A DNA stretch of 52,240 bases, taken from an uncultured Kiritimatiellota bacterium (GTDB lineage Bacteria; Verrucomicrobiota; Kiritimatiellia; RFP12; UBA1067). Location: NCBI GenBank assembly GCA_934635045.1, contig CAKTZA010000020.1:1-52240 (forward strand), written 5' to 3'. This document shows positions 40,296-49,968 of this stretch, piece after piece. Numbering within the stretch: the stretch's first letter is position 1; each line of letters opens with the position of its first letter. A model generated the notes under the pieces. The model made no database searches, had not been told where the DNA came from, and saw nothing but the letters and a program-made list of their open reading frames with translations. A program made the position numbers and the translations under genes.

Positions 40296-42569
40296 ATGAC
40301 AGACGTTTCGACGGTTGACGAACTGAACGACACGCGCGGCATCGGGTTCAAGAACCTGGTTCTCGCGACGCTGGCGGGGGCGATTGCCGCCGCGACGATT
40401 CTCGTCTGGGGCATCCCCGGACTCGACCCCGCGATGTGGAACGAGGCCGCCGTCGCCGCGCAGATTCGTCCGCCGCAGACGATTTTCCCCGGCTTCTGGC
40501 GCATCGTCTCGGTCGGCCTCTTCTCGACGTTCGGCGTGAGCGGCGCGATTCGCGTCCTCACGTTCGCCGGCGCGGCGCTCGGCGGCGTTTCGGTTGCGCT
40601 CGTCTACCTGATCGTGCGCCAGACGCTCGCGCTCCTCATCCGCACGGGGCGGCCCTATGCCGTCTGGAGCAACCGCATCGCGCCGTTCTTCGCGTTCGTC
40701 GCGGCGGTTCTTTTCGGCCTGAGCGACCCGCTCTCGCGCATCGCGCGCGTCCTCTCGCCGTCCCTGCTGCGGTTCACGTTCGTCCTTGTCGTCGTCCACC
40801 TCGCGCTGCGCTGGTTCGTGGCCGGTGGACGTTGGCGGCTCTTCCCGCTCGTCGCGCTGATGGGCCTGCTCGCGGCGGAGACGCCGTTCGGGTTTCTGTT
40901 GCCGGTCCTCTTCATCGGTGCCTACGTCCTTGTCTGGCACGGTATCGTCGACAGCCTTTTCCCGAAGCCGGAGAAGCTGCCCGAACCGGACGAACTGCCG
41001 AAGTGGCGCATGTTCTTCCTCTTCTTCGGCGCGCTGGCGCTTGCGGCGTATTTGAACGCGGCGGAATTCGTCTCGCTGGGCGGCGCCGTGGCCAACGGCT
41101 GGGGCGCGAACGACGTCTACTTCCGCTACGCGGGCGGCTACTGGCGCGTCTTCGCGGGCGCGGCGAGCGTCGTCGGCTGGGTGCTGGGCCTCGTCTTCGG
41201 CGTGCTGCCGCTCCTCGTCGCGCTGAAGGTCTTCCCGATGGTCACGCGCGATGACCGCCCGATGCCGTTCAACCTTGGCGTGCTCCTCTTCCTCGTCGGG
41301 ATGCTCGCGGTCATGCAGTGCGGCGCGCTGCCCGCCGCGCGGTTCTGGACGTTCACGAAGGACATCGTGCTTGTGCAGAGCGGCTTCCTGCTCGCGTTCT
41401 TCACGTTCTGCGCGATGGTCGCGCTCGCGCTCTTCGGCGCGGCGTTCGCCTTCGAGTGCCAACGCACCTACCTTGGCGAGGACGAGCGGCGTCCGGGCGT
41501 CCTCCTGCGCGGGCTCGTGCCGTGCCTGACGGTCGTCGTCGTCGCGCTCGCGTGCCGGACGGTGCCGAAGCCGGTCGAGACCGAGATGCAGCGCATCGTC
41601 GACGACGCGGTGCGCGAGACGGTCGCGGAATGCGGCGACGCGAAGTATCTCTTTACGGACGGCCATCTCGACGCGGCGGTCGAGCTGTGCGCGAAAGACC
41701 GGGGGCAGGCCCTCTACACGCTCAACATGATGTCCGGCGCGCGCGCGTGGGAATGCGCGGTGCGGTCGCGTCCGTTCGCGGTCGAGTCGGACGACTGGCA
41801 TCACGCGCAGACGGGCGTGCCGGCGCTCCTGCGCATCTGGGCCGGCGAGAAGGTCGGCGGCATGGACGAGGCTGCGATCCAGCTCGGCTTCGAGTTCTGG
41901 AAGCGCGAGCGCAAGCCGCTTCCGACGCTCTCCGGCATGGTCGCGCGCGAGAAGGGGCTGGACGCGGCGACGGCCCAGGCCGGCATCGAGCGGTCGAAGG
42001 CCCTCGCAGACCGCATTCTCGCGCTCGCGCCGAAGACGGAGACGGCCGACCCGTCGCCCGCGCTCGCGAGCGCGTTCTCGGCCGTCTCGTGGCGGATTTC
42101 GCGCTTTGCGCGCATTCGCGAGGACGCGACGCTTGCGAACGACCTCGACGAGTCGAACACGGCCCTGAAGAAGATGCTGTCCGTCATCGAGCAGGAGCGC
42201 CAGCGGACGTTCCTGCAGATGACGCCGCGCGAGGGCCTTCAGATCGCCCTGAAGCGCGCGAACTTCGCGGAGGCGCGCCGCTACGCCGCCGCCGTCCTGC
42301 GCGCGAACGAGGACGATGCCGAGGCGAACTTCGCGATGGGCATGAGCTCGCTGACGGGCAACCGCTATGCGGACGCCGAACGCTACCTGAGCCGCTGCCT
42401 CAAGGTTCGGCCCAATGAGCCGGCCGTGCTGAACAACCTCTCGATCATCTGCCGCAAGCTGCGCCGCTACAAGGAGGCGGAGGACTACGCCCGCCGCGCG
42501 CTGAAGATCCTGCCGGATTCGCCGGAGGTCAAGCAGACGCTTGCCGACGCCCTCAAGAAAGCCCCGTGA
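40296..42569 (+). CDS. Multi-pass membrane protein with C-terminal TPR repeats
   Basis: 757 aa. About ten hydrophobic segments fill the first 430 residues (LVLATLAGAIAAATILVWG, IAPFFAFVAAVLFGLSD, LLVALKVFPM). A soluble part follows, with TPR repeats at about 650-755 (AEANFAMGMSSLTGNRYADA, AVLNNLSIICRKLRRYKEAE). The arrangement resembles DUF2723/mannosyltransferase-like proteins with TPRs, but no catalytic motif is evident. RBS GGAAGG at 40281-40286. Its stop overlaps the next gene. Confidence 0.7.
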   Translation: MTDVSTVDELNDTRGIGFKNLVLATLAGAIAAATILVWGIPGLDPAMWNEAAVAAQIRPPQTIFPGFWRIVSVGLFSTFGVSGAIRVLTFAGAALGGVSVALVYLIVRQTLALLIRTGRPYAVWSNRIAPFFAFVAAVLFGLSDPLSRIARVLSPSLLRFTFVLVVVHLALRWFVAGGRWRLFPLVALMGLLAAETPFGFLLPVLFIGAYVLVWHGIVDSLFPKPEKLPEPDELPKWRMFFLFFGALALAAYLNAAEFVSLGGAVANGWGANDVYFRYAGGYWRVFAGAASVVGWVLGLVFGVLPLLVALKVFPMVTRDDRPMPFNLGVLLFLVGMLAVMQCGALPAARFWTFTKDIVLVQSGFLLAFFTFCAMVALALFGAAFAFECQRTYLGEDERRPGVLLRGLVPCLTVVVVALACRTVPKPVETEMQRIVDDAVRETVAECGDAKYLFTDGHLDAAVELCAKDRGQALYTLNMMSGARAWECAVRSRPFAVESDDWHHAQTGVPALLRIWAGEKVGGMDEAAIQLGFEFWKRERKPLPTLSGMVAREKGLDAATAQAGIERSKALADRILALAPKTETADPSPALASAFSAVSWRISRFARIREDATLANDLDESNTALKKMLSVIEQERQRTFLQMTPREGLQIALKRANFAEARRYAAAVLRANEDDAEANFAMGMSSLTGNRYADAERYLSRCLKVRPNEPAVLNNLSIICRKLRRYKEAEDYARRALKILPDSPEVKQTLADALKKAP

Positions 42570-42574
42570 CGAGC

Positions 42575-43207
42575 ATGGAACGACAGACCTTTCCCGTTGG
42601 GCTTTACGAAGTCAACTGCACGATCCTGGGGTTCGGCGAACAGGCGCTGGTCGTCGATCCCGGCGCGGATGCCGCGCAGATTGTCGCGGCGCTTGATCAG
42701 GCGAAGCTTGCGCCGGCGGCCATTCTCCTGACGCACGCCCATTTCGACCACATCGGCGGTCTGCCCGGTCTGCTGGCGCGCTTCCCGACGCTGCCCGTGC
42801 TCGTGGGCGCGGCAGACGTGCCGGTCTTGACGCATCCGCTGAACCAGCTGCCGCCCGACTACCCGCCGGTGCCGCGTCCGCAGACCCTTCTGCCGCTGGA
42901 CCGTCGCGACACGCTCGCGTTCTTTGCGCCGGGCGGCGCGGGCGCGGACCTGCAGGTCATCGAGACGCCCGGCCATACGCCCGGCGGCGTCTGCTATTAT
43001 TTCCCGAAGGACAGGCTGTTGCTTTCGGGCGATACGCTGTTCGCGGGCTCCGTCGGGCGAACCGACTTCCCCGGCGGCGACATGGCAACGCTGCGCGCCT
43101 CGCTCCGCAAGCTGATGGCGTTGCCGGACGACACGCGCGTCATTCCGGGCCACGGCCCGTTCACGACGCTGGCGGACGAGAAGCGCGGCAATCCGTTCCT
43201 GCGGTAG
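42575..43207 (+). CDS. Metallo-beta-lactamase fold hydrolase (glyoxalase II-like)
   Basis: 210 aa. Zinc ligands THAHFDH (H54, H56, D58, H59), GHTPGG, SGDTLFAGSVGR and the late PGHGP motif are complete. It resembles YcbL-type small glyoxalase II enzymes that hydrolyse thioesters such as S-lactoylglutathione. A GTG at 42566 overlapping the previous stop is an alternative start; ATG 42575 gives the usual short N-terminus. It converges with trpF, overlapping its 3' end by 47 bp. Confidence 0.88.
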   Translation: MERQTFPVGLYEVNCTILGFGEQALVVDPGADAAQIVAALDQAKLAPAAILLTHAHFDHIGGLPGLLARFPTLPVLVGAADVPVLTHPLNQLPPDYPPVPRPQTLLPLDRRDTLAFFAPGGAGADLQVIETPGHTPGGVCYYFPKDRLLLSGDTLFAGSVGRTDFPGGDMATLRASLRKLMALPDDTRVIPGHGPFTTLADEKRGNPFLR

Positions 43208-43766
43208 CCGCGCGCGCCAGCGCGGCGAAAAACGCCCGCAGCTTCGCGATCGACTTGACGCCGCGCGCCGATTCGAGGCTGCCGGAGACGTCAATGACGT
43301 CCGGCCGCTGCGCCAGCGCCGCCGCGAGGTTCTCGGACGAGAGGCCGCCCGCAAGGACGGCCTTGAACGCGCCGCGTCGCAGCGTCGTCTCGCCGTCGCC
43401 GTGCGACGAGTCGAAGAGGACGGCGTCGCCTGCCGCGCCGCCTGCGAGCGTCCAGACCGCCAACCCCGCGTCGCGGAGCGCGGCGACGTCTTCGGCCGTC
43501 GCCCGTCGGTGCAGCTGCACGACGTCGAGGCCGCACGCGCGGACGGTTCGCAGGATCTCCGGCACGGTCGCCGTCGTGAACACGCCGACGCACCGCGCCG
43601 TTCCCTTCAGGCCCGCCCGCATCGCCTGCACGTCGCGGACGGTCACGCGGCGCGGACTCCCCTCGGCGAAGATGAAACCGAGATAGTCCGCGCCGAGCCG
43701 TTCCGCCTCGGCGGCGAACGCGGCGTCGTTCACGCCGCAGATCTTGACGCCGACCTTCCGCACCAC
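43161..43766 (-). CDS. trpF: Phosphoribosylanthranilate isomerase
   Basis: 201 aa, GTG start with GGAGGA 4-7 nt upstream (a second GTG follows at once). VKICGVND carries the catalytic Cys (C10), LGFIFAEGSPRRV and VQLHRR line the barrel, LAGGLSSEN and DVSGSLESARGVKS hold the catalytic Asp and phosphate loop. Step three of tryptophan synthesis from chorismate. Downstream of trpB2 on the same strand. Confidence 0.92.
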   Translation of the reverse strand: MVRKVGVKICGVNDAAFAAEAERLGADYLGFIFAEGSPRRVTVRDVQAMRAGLKGTARCVGVFTTATVPEILRTVRACGLDVVQLHRRATAEDVAALRDAGLAVWTLAGGAAGDAVLFDSSHGDGETTLRRGAFKAVLAGGLSSENLAAALAQRPDVIDVSGSLESARGVKSIAKLRAFFAALARAATAGTDCRASRPPAS

Positions 43767-43780
43767 CGCTTCCTCCGCCC

Positions 43781-43822
43781 CTTCCTTCTTCCTTCTTCCT
43801 TCTTCCTTTTTCCTTTTTCCCT
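43781..43822. repeat. Heptanucleotide tandem repeat between trpB2 and trpF
   Basis: Six 7-bp units, four exact CTTCCTT (43781-43808), then TTTCCTT and TTTCCCT. On the minus strand this is a purine AAGGAAG tract ending just before the trpF ribosome binding site, so its copy number could affect trpF translation. Confidence 0.75.
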
Positions 43823-45186
43823 CAGACCTTCGGCAGCCCCGCGAAGCCGCGCGCGAGGTCGGCGCCCGTCGGGATCGTGTCGCTCATCGTGCCGTCGTTG
43901 TACTTGCCGTAGGCGACCATGTCGAAGTAGCCCGTGCCGGTGAGGCCGAAGACGATCGTCTCCGCGCGGCCCGTCTCCTTGCAGCGCAGGGCCTCGTCGA
44001 TCGCCGCGCGGATCGCGTGCGCCGACTCGGGCGCGGGCAGCGTCCCCTCGGTGCGCGCGAAGAACGTCGCCGCCTCGAAGACCTTCGTCTGCTCGACGCT
44101 CGTCGCCTCCATGAGCTTCTGGTCGTAGAGCTCCGAGATCATTGAGCTCATGCCGTGGTAGCGGAGGCCGCCCGCGTGGTTGGCGGACGGGATGAAGCCG
44201 CTCCCGAGCGTGTACATCTTCGCGAGCGGGCACACCTTGCCCGTGTCGCAGAAGTCGTAGGCGTACCGGCCGCGCGTCAGCGACGGGCAGCTCGCGGGCT
44301 CGACGGCGACGATCCGGTAGTCGGCCTCGCCGCGCAGCTTCTCGCCCATGAACGGCGCGATGAGGCCGGAGAGGTTCGAGCCGCCGCCCGCGCAGCCGAT
44401 GATGACGTCGGGCGTGACGCCGAGCTTCTTCAGCGCGGCCTGCGTCTCCAGGCCGATGATCGACTGGTGCAGGCAGACCTGGTTGAGGACGCTGCCCAGG
44501 AGGTAGCGCGCGTTCGGCCGCTTCAGCGCCGACTCGACGGCCTCGGAGATCGCGCAGCCGAGCGAGCCGGTCGTGCCGGGGAACTCGGCGTTGATCTTGC
44601 GGCCGACGTCCGTCGTCATCGACGGCGAGGGCGTGACGTCCGCCCCGTAGGTGCGCATGACCTCGCGGCGGAACGGCTTCTGCTCGTAGGAGCACTTGAC
44701 CATGAAGACGTGGCACTTCAGCCCGAAGAACGCGCTCGCCATCGAGAGGGCCGTGCCCCACTGGCCCGCGCCCGTCTCGGTCGTCACGTCCGTGAGGCCC
44801 TGCGCCTTCGCGTAGTAGGCCTGGGCGATCGCGCTGTTGAGCTTGTGCGAGCCGGACGTGTTGTTGCCCTCGAACTTGTAGTAGATCTTCGCGGGCGTGC
44901 CGAGGGCCTTCTCGAGGAAGGTCGCGCGGACGAGTGGCGAGGGGCGGTACATCTTGTAGAACTCCCGCACGGGCTTCGGGATCGGGATGTAGGCGGTCGT
45001 GTCGTCGAGCTCCTGGCGCACGCATTCCTTGCAGAAGACGTGCTCGAGCTCTGCCGCCGTGACGGGCTGGAGGGTCGCCGGGTTGAGAAGCGGCGCGGGC
45101 TTCTTCTTCATGTCCGCGCGCATGTTGTACCACGCCGTCGGCAGTTCCGCCTCGGTCAGGTAGGTCTTGTAGGGTTCGTTGTCCAT
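43822..45186 (-). CDS. trpB: Tryptophan synthase beta-like protein (TrpB2 type)
   Basis: 454 aa, longer than TrpB1 (about 400), with the extended N-terminus of TrpB2 (LPTAWYNMRADMKKKPAPLL). PLP lysine K115 in NTSGSHKLNSA, ETGAGQWGTALS, and the phosphate-binding GCAGGGSNLSG are present. It joins indole and serine; TrpB2 works without TrpA or with a different partner. trpF follows after 55 bp on the same strand; no trpA is seen. Confidence 0.92.
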   Translation of the reverse strand: MDNEPYKTYLTEAELPTAWYNMRADMKKKPAPLLNPATLQPVTAAELEHVFCKECVRQELDDTTAYIPIPKPVREFYKMYRPSPLVRATFLEKALGTPAKIYYKFEGNNTSGSHKLNSAIAQAYYAKAQGLTDVTTETGAGQWGTALSMASAFFGLKCHVFMVKCSYEQKPFRREVMRTYGADVTPSPSMTTDVGRKINAEFPGTTGSLGCAISEAVESALKRPNARYLLGSVLNQVCLHQSIIGLETQAALKKLGVTPDVIIGCAGGGSNLSGLIAPFMGEKLRGEADYRIVAVEPASCPSLTRGRYAYDFCDTGKVCPLAKMYTLGSGFIPSANHAGGLRYHGMSSMISELYDQKLMEATSVEQTKVFEAATFFARTEGTLPAPESAHAIRAAIDEALRCKETGRAETIVFGLTGTGYFDMVAYGKYNDGTMSDTIPTGADLARGFAGLPKV

Positions 45187-45211
45187 TTTACGTTCGATCC
45201 TTTGGAACGCA

Positions 45212-45241
45212 AGTTTACCAAAAGATTTTGCGTCTTGTCAA
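45212..45241 (-). promoter_or_regulatory. Promoter TTGACA-18-TAAACT for trpB2-trpF
   Basis: Minus strand: consensus -35 TTGACA (45236-45241), 18-nt spacer, -10 TAAACT (45212-45217), about 25 nt before the trpB2 start. Confidence 0.7.
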
Positions 45242-45270
45242 TCCCGCCCCAAATTTCGTCCGAAATGTGG

Positions 45271-45276
45271 TATAAT
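45271..45276 (+). promoter_or_regulatory. -10 element TATAAT for nagA
   Basis: AATGTGGTATAATTC, 35 nt before the nagA ATG; RBS AAGGAG at 45296-45301. It is divergent from the trpB2 promoter. Confidence 0.7.
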
Positions 45277-45311
45277 TCAAAAATTCAACCAAACCAAGGA
45301 GTTCTCGACAA

Positions 45312-46475
45312 ATGAAGAAGACCGTCATCGTCAATGCCCATGTGATCTCGCCGAGCGTGGAGCTCGAAAACGCCACGATCGTCATCGAGGGGGAGCGGAT
45401 CGCGCGCGTGTCCGCGAAGGGGGGCGTGGCGAAGGCCAGCCGGGACACGACGGTCGTCGACGTGCGGGGGCAGTACGTGATGCCGGGCTTCATCGACGTC
45501 CACACGCACGGCGCGCTGACGTACGACTTCTGCGACGCCGACCCGCAGGCGATCTTCGAGCTCGCGAAGGCGAAGCTGCAGGAGGGCGTGACGACGTTCC
45601 TGCCGACGACGCTCACCGTCTCGCACGAGGAGCTGCTGGTCGCGGCGGGGAACGCGAAGCGGTACGCCGAGGCGGGCCAGCCCTACGCGAAGGTGCCGGG
45701 CATCCACCTCGAGGGGCCGTTCATCAACGTGAAGTGCTGCGGCGCGCAGAACCCGAAGTACGTCCGCAAGCCGTCCGTGAAGGAGCTGAAGGAGATCGCG
45801 AAGGTCTATCCCGTGCGCCAGATCTCCTACGCCGTCGAGGCGGAGGGCGGCGCGGCGTTCGCGAAGGCGTGCCTCAGGCTGGGCGTCGTGCCGAGCTGCG
45901 GGCACACGGCCGCGAAGATGAAGGACCTGGCGGCCGCCTACCGGAACGGGCTGCGGCACATGACGCACTTCTGCAACCAGATGACGCCGCTCCACCACCG
46001 CGAGATCGGCATGGTCGGCGCGGGCTTCCTGATCGACGACCTCAACACCGAGGTGATCTGCGACCGCATCCACCTCTGCGACGACATGCTGCGCCTGATC
46101 TTCACGCGGCGTTCGCTTGAGCACGTGCAGATGATCACGGACTCGCTGCGCTGCTCGCACTGCAAGGACGGCTATGCCTTCGAGATGGGCGGGCTGAAGG
46201 TTCTGCTGAAGAACGGCGAGGCGCGGCTCGTGGAGGGCAACAACCTCGCGGGCTCGACGCTCTGGATGGGCAACGGGCTGAAGAACGTCCATGACGTCAC
46301 GGGCATTCCGCTCAAGGACCTCGTGCGCACGACGGCGTGGAACCAGGCGATCGAGCAGGGCTGGGGCGACGAGCTCGGCAAGGTCGAGAGGGGCTACCGC
46401 GCCGATCTCGTCGTCATCAACCCGCGCAGCTGGAAGCCGTCGGCCGTCTTCGTTGACGGCGAGCAGCGGATTTGA
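45312..46475 (+). CDS. nagA: N-acetylglucosamine-6-phosphate deacetylase
   Basis: 387 aa. Amidohydrolase fold: PGFIDVHTHG (H64, H66), the metal-binding Glu in GIHLEGPF, His in SCGHTAAKM and MTHFCNQM, and the catalytic Asp in MITDSLR. The tail GYRADLVVINP is common to the superfamily. It makes glucosamine 6-phosphate in amino-sugar breakdown or recycling. nagB is not adjacent. It fits functionally with the sialic-acid remnants at 2.0-2.6 kb. Confidence 0.92.
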   Translation: MKKTVIVNAHVISPSVELENATIVIEGERIARVSAKGGVAKASRDTTVVDVRGQYVMPGFIDVHTHGALTYDFCDADPQAIFELAKAKLQEGVTTFLPTTLTVSHEELLVAAGNAKRYAEAGQPYAKVPGIHLEGPFINVKCCGAQNPKYVRKPSVKELKEIAKVYPVRQISYAVEAEGGAAFAKACLRLGVVPSCGHTAAKMKDLAAAYRNGLRHMTHFCNQMTPLHHREIGMVGAGFLIDDLNTEVICDRIHLCDDMLRLIFTRRSLEHVQMITDSLRCSHCKDGYAFEMGGLKVLLKNGEARLVEGNNLAGSTLWMGNGLKNVHDVTGIPLKDLVRTTAWNQAIEQGWGDELGKVERGYRADLVVINPRSWKPSAVFVDGEQRI

Positions 46476-46481
46476 TACAAT
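46453..46481 (+). promoter_or_regulatory. Promoter TTGACG-17-TACAAT for tRNA-Ser
   Basis: -35 TTGACG (46453-46458) lies inside the end of nagA, -10 TACAAT at 46476-46481, with the tRNA starting 19 nt later. Confidence 0.7.
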
Positions 46482-46499
46482 ACGCGCCAATTACGACTT

Positions 46500-46593
46500 G
46501 GAGGGATGGCCGAGTGGCTGAAGGCAACGGTTTGCTAAATCGTCGTACGGTCTAATCTCCGTACCGGGGGTTCGAATCCCCCTCCCTCCGCCA
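46500..46593 (+). tRNA. tRNA-Ser (anticodon GCT)
   Basis: Class II tRNA with a long variable arm. Acceptor GGAGGGA/TCCCTCC, discriminator G, encoded CCA; D-arm GGCCGAGTGGCTGAAGGC; anticodon loop TTGCTAA; T-arm GGGGGTTCGAATCCCCC. Confidence 0.95.
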
Positions 46594-46633
46594 GTTTCCC
46601 CGTTCGCTTTCACACGTTCAGGCGAAAATATGG

Positions 46634-46639
46634 TATAAT
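46634..46639 (+). promoter_or_regulatory. -10 element TATAAT for rpoD
   Basis: AATATGGTATAATTACCC, 53 nt before the rpoD start. A weak TTCACA 19 nt upstream may serve as -35. Confidence 0.6.
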
Positions 46640-46692
46640 TACCCGAACCACTTGACAAGGTGCAGTCGGGTGAATTGTAGACTGGAGTGACT

Positions 46693-48681
<1,989 letters not shown>

Positions 48682-48827
48682 GGGCGCGAAGGGGCAAGAA
48701 GGGAAAAGGAAACGGTCGAAATTCAGGTGACAGGCGAAGGGTCTGGAGAAAAACGGAAATCAGCGACAAAAATTAGACAATAGACAAAACAAAAACAGAG
48801 AAAACAGAAAATTAGGAGAAAAAGAAA
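48682..48827 (+). promoter_or_regulatory. A-rich untranslated leader of the RRM gene
   Basis: From 48749 to 48827 the plus strand is almost all A and G with short AAAACAGA/AAAAT repeats and no hairpin. Such unstructured leaders favour ribosomal protein S1 binding. No clear -10 is seen. Confidence 0.4.
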
Positions 48828-49310
48828 ATGAACTGCATCAACGGAATCATCGAACTGTTCAAGAACTGCCAGACGTCCTGCGCGGCCATCACGCTGGCGA
48901 TTGTGGCCTTCGTCCTCGGCGCGCTCGTCGCGATCCTCGTCGCGAAGGTCTTCTGCCCGTGCGGCAAGACGGCCTGCAAGAAGGGCGACGCGCGCAAGCC
49001 GCAGAAGAAGGAGGAACGCCCCTTCGAGAAGCGCAAGCCGCATCCCGCCCCGGCGGACGGCTCGGTCGAGATCTACGTCGGCAACCTCAGCTACGACATG
49101 ACCGAAGACCAGCTCCGCAAGGAGTTTGAGGCGTTCGGCGCGGTCAACTCGGCGCGCCTCATCCTGAACAAGTTCAACGGCAAGTCCAAGGGCTTCGGCT
49201 TCGTCCAGATGCCGAACCGTGCGGAAGCCGAGAAGGCGTGCGAGGCCCTGAACGACAAGGAGATCATGGGCCGCAAGATGAAGTGCAACGAGGCGAAGAA
49301 TCTCATCTGA
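48828..49310 (+). CDS. Membrane-anchored RRM-type RNA-binding protein
   Basis: 160 aa. One transmembrane helix at about 19-42 (CAAITLAIVAFVLGALVAIL), a basic and Cys-containing linker (CPCGKTACKKGD, 43-75), then a complete RRM at 79-155 with RNP2 IYVGNL (82-87) and RNP1 KGFGFVQM (121-128). Bacterial RRM proteins of this size are usually soluble, so membrane anchoring is the unusual part. Likely role: holding RNA at the inner membrane; inferred only. AGGAG at about 48811 is 12 nt upstream. Confidence 0.85.
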   Translation: MNCINGIIELFKNCQTSCAAITLAIVAFVLGALVAILVAKVFCPCGKTACKKGDARKPQKKEERPFEKRKPHPAPADGSVEIYVGNLSYDMTEDQLRKEFEAFGAVNSARLILNKFNGKSKGFGFVQMPNRAEAEKACEALNDKEIMGRKMKCNEAKNLI

Positions 49311-49318
49311 GAAATGTT

Positions 49319-49382
49319 CGAATAATCGAATTGTCGAATAATCGAATTGTCGAATAATCGAATCGTAGAATAATCGAATGGA
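49319..49382. repeat. 16-bp tandem repeat CGAATAATCGAATTGT, four copies
   Basis: Two exact copies (49319-49334, 49335-49350), one with one change (49351-49366) and one diverged (49367-49382). Each unit is two related octamers; the same octamers occur at 13373-13411. Confidence 0.9.
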
Positions 49383-49410
49383 CGAATAGGCGCGTTCGGG
49401 AGGCGATCAG

Positions 49411-49968
49411 ATGGCGAAGGCGTTGGTACCGTTGGCAAAGGGCTTTGAGGAAATCGAGGCCGTGACGATTGTCGATGTCCTCCGGCGCGGCGGCGTCGAG
49501 GTCGTGACGGCGTCCGTTCACGAATCGACCGAGGTCATCGGAGCGCATGGCATCCCGATGAAGGCCGATGCGCGCTTGGCGGATGTCGCGGACGGCGACT
49601 TCGACGCGATCGTCCTCCCCGGCGGCGGCGAGGGAACCGAGAACCTCAAGAACTCGGATCGGCTCATCCGCCGCCTCCAGCGCCAGAACGAGGAGGGGCG
49701 GCTCCTCTGCGCGATCTGCGCGGCCCCGACCGTCCTCGTCGAGGCGGGCGTTCTCGCCGCAGGCCTGCACGTGACGTGCTACCCGACCTGCCAGATGGAG
49801 CTCGACCGCCCGTGGTCGCCGGTGCCTGTTGTCGTGGACGGCAACGTCGTCACGGGGCAGGCGCCGGGCTCCGCGCTCCTCTTCGCCCTCGTCGTCCTCC
49901 AGATGCTGACGGACAAGGCGACGGCGCGCAAGGTCGCGCGCGGCATGGTGACGGACGTCCTCGACTGA
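49411..49968 (+). CDS. DJ-1/PfpI family protein (YajL-like)
   Basis: 185 aa. Nucleophile-elbow cysteine C103 in CAICAAPTVL, the partner acidic residue near GFEEIEA (E13-E16), AIVLPGGGEGTENL, and GSALLFALVVLQ at the C-terminus. The family includes protein/nucleotide deglycases and oxidative-stress chaperones. RBS GGGAGG at 49397-49402. Its stop overlaps the next ATG (TGATG). Confidence 0.9.
   Translation: MAKALVPLAKGFEEIEAVTIVDVLRRGGVEVVTASVHESTEVIGAHGIPMKADARLADVADGDFDAIVLPGGGEGTENLKNSDRLIRRLQRQNEEGRLLCAICAAPTVLVEAGVLAAGLHVTCYPTCQMELDRPWSPVPVVVDGNVVTGQAPGSALLFALVVLQMLTDKATARKVARGMVTDVLD

Noticed and set aside
49319..49382. CRISPR array
   Set aside because: The 16-bp units are directly tandem with no spacers. 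No cas gene is in the window.
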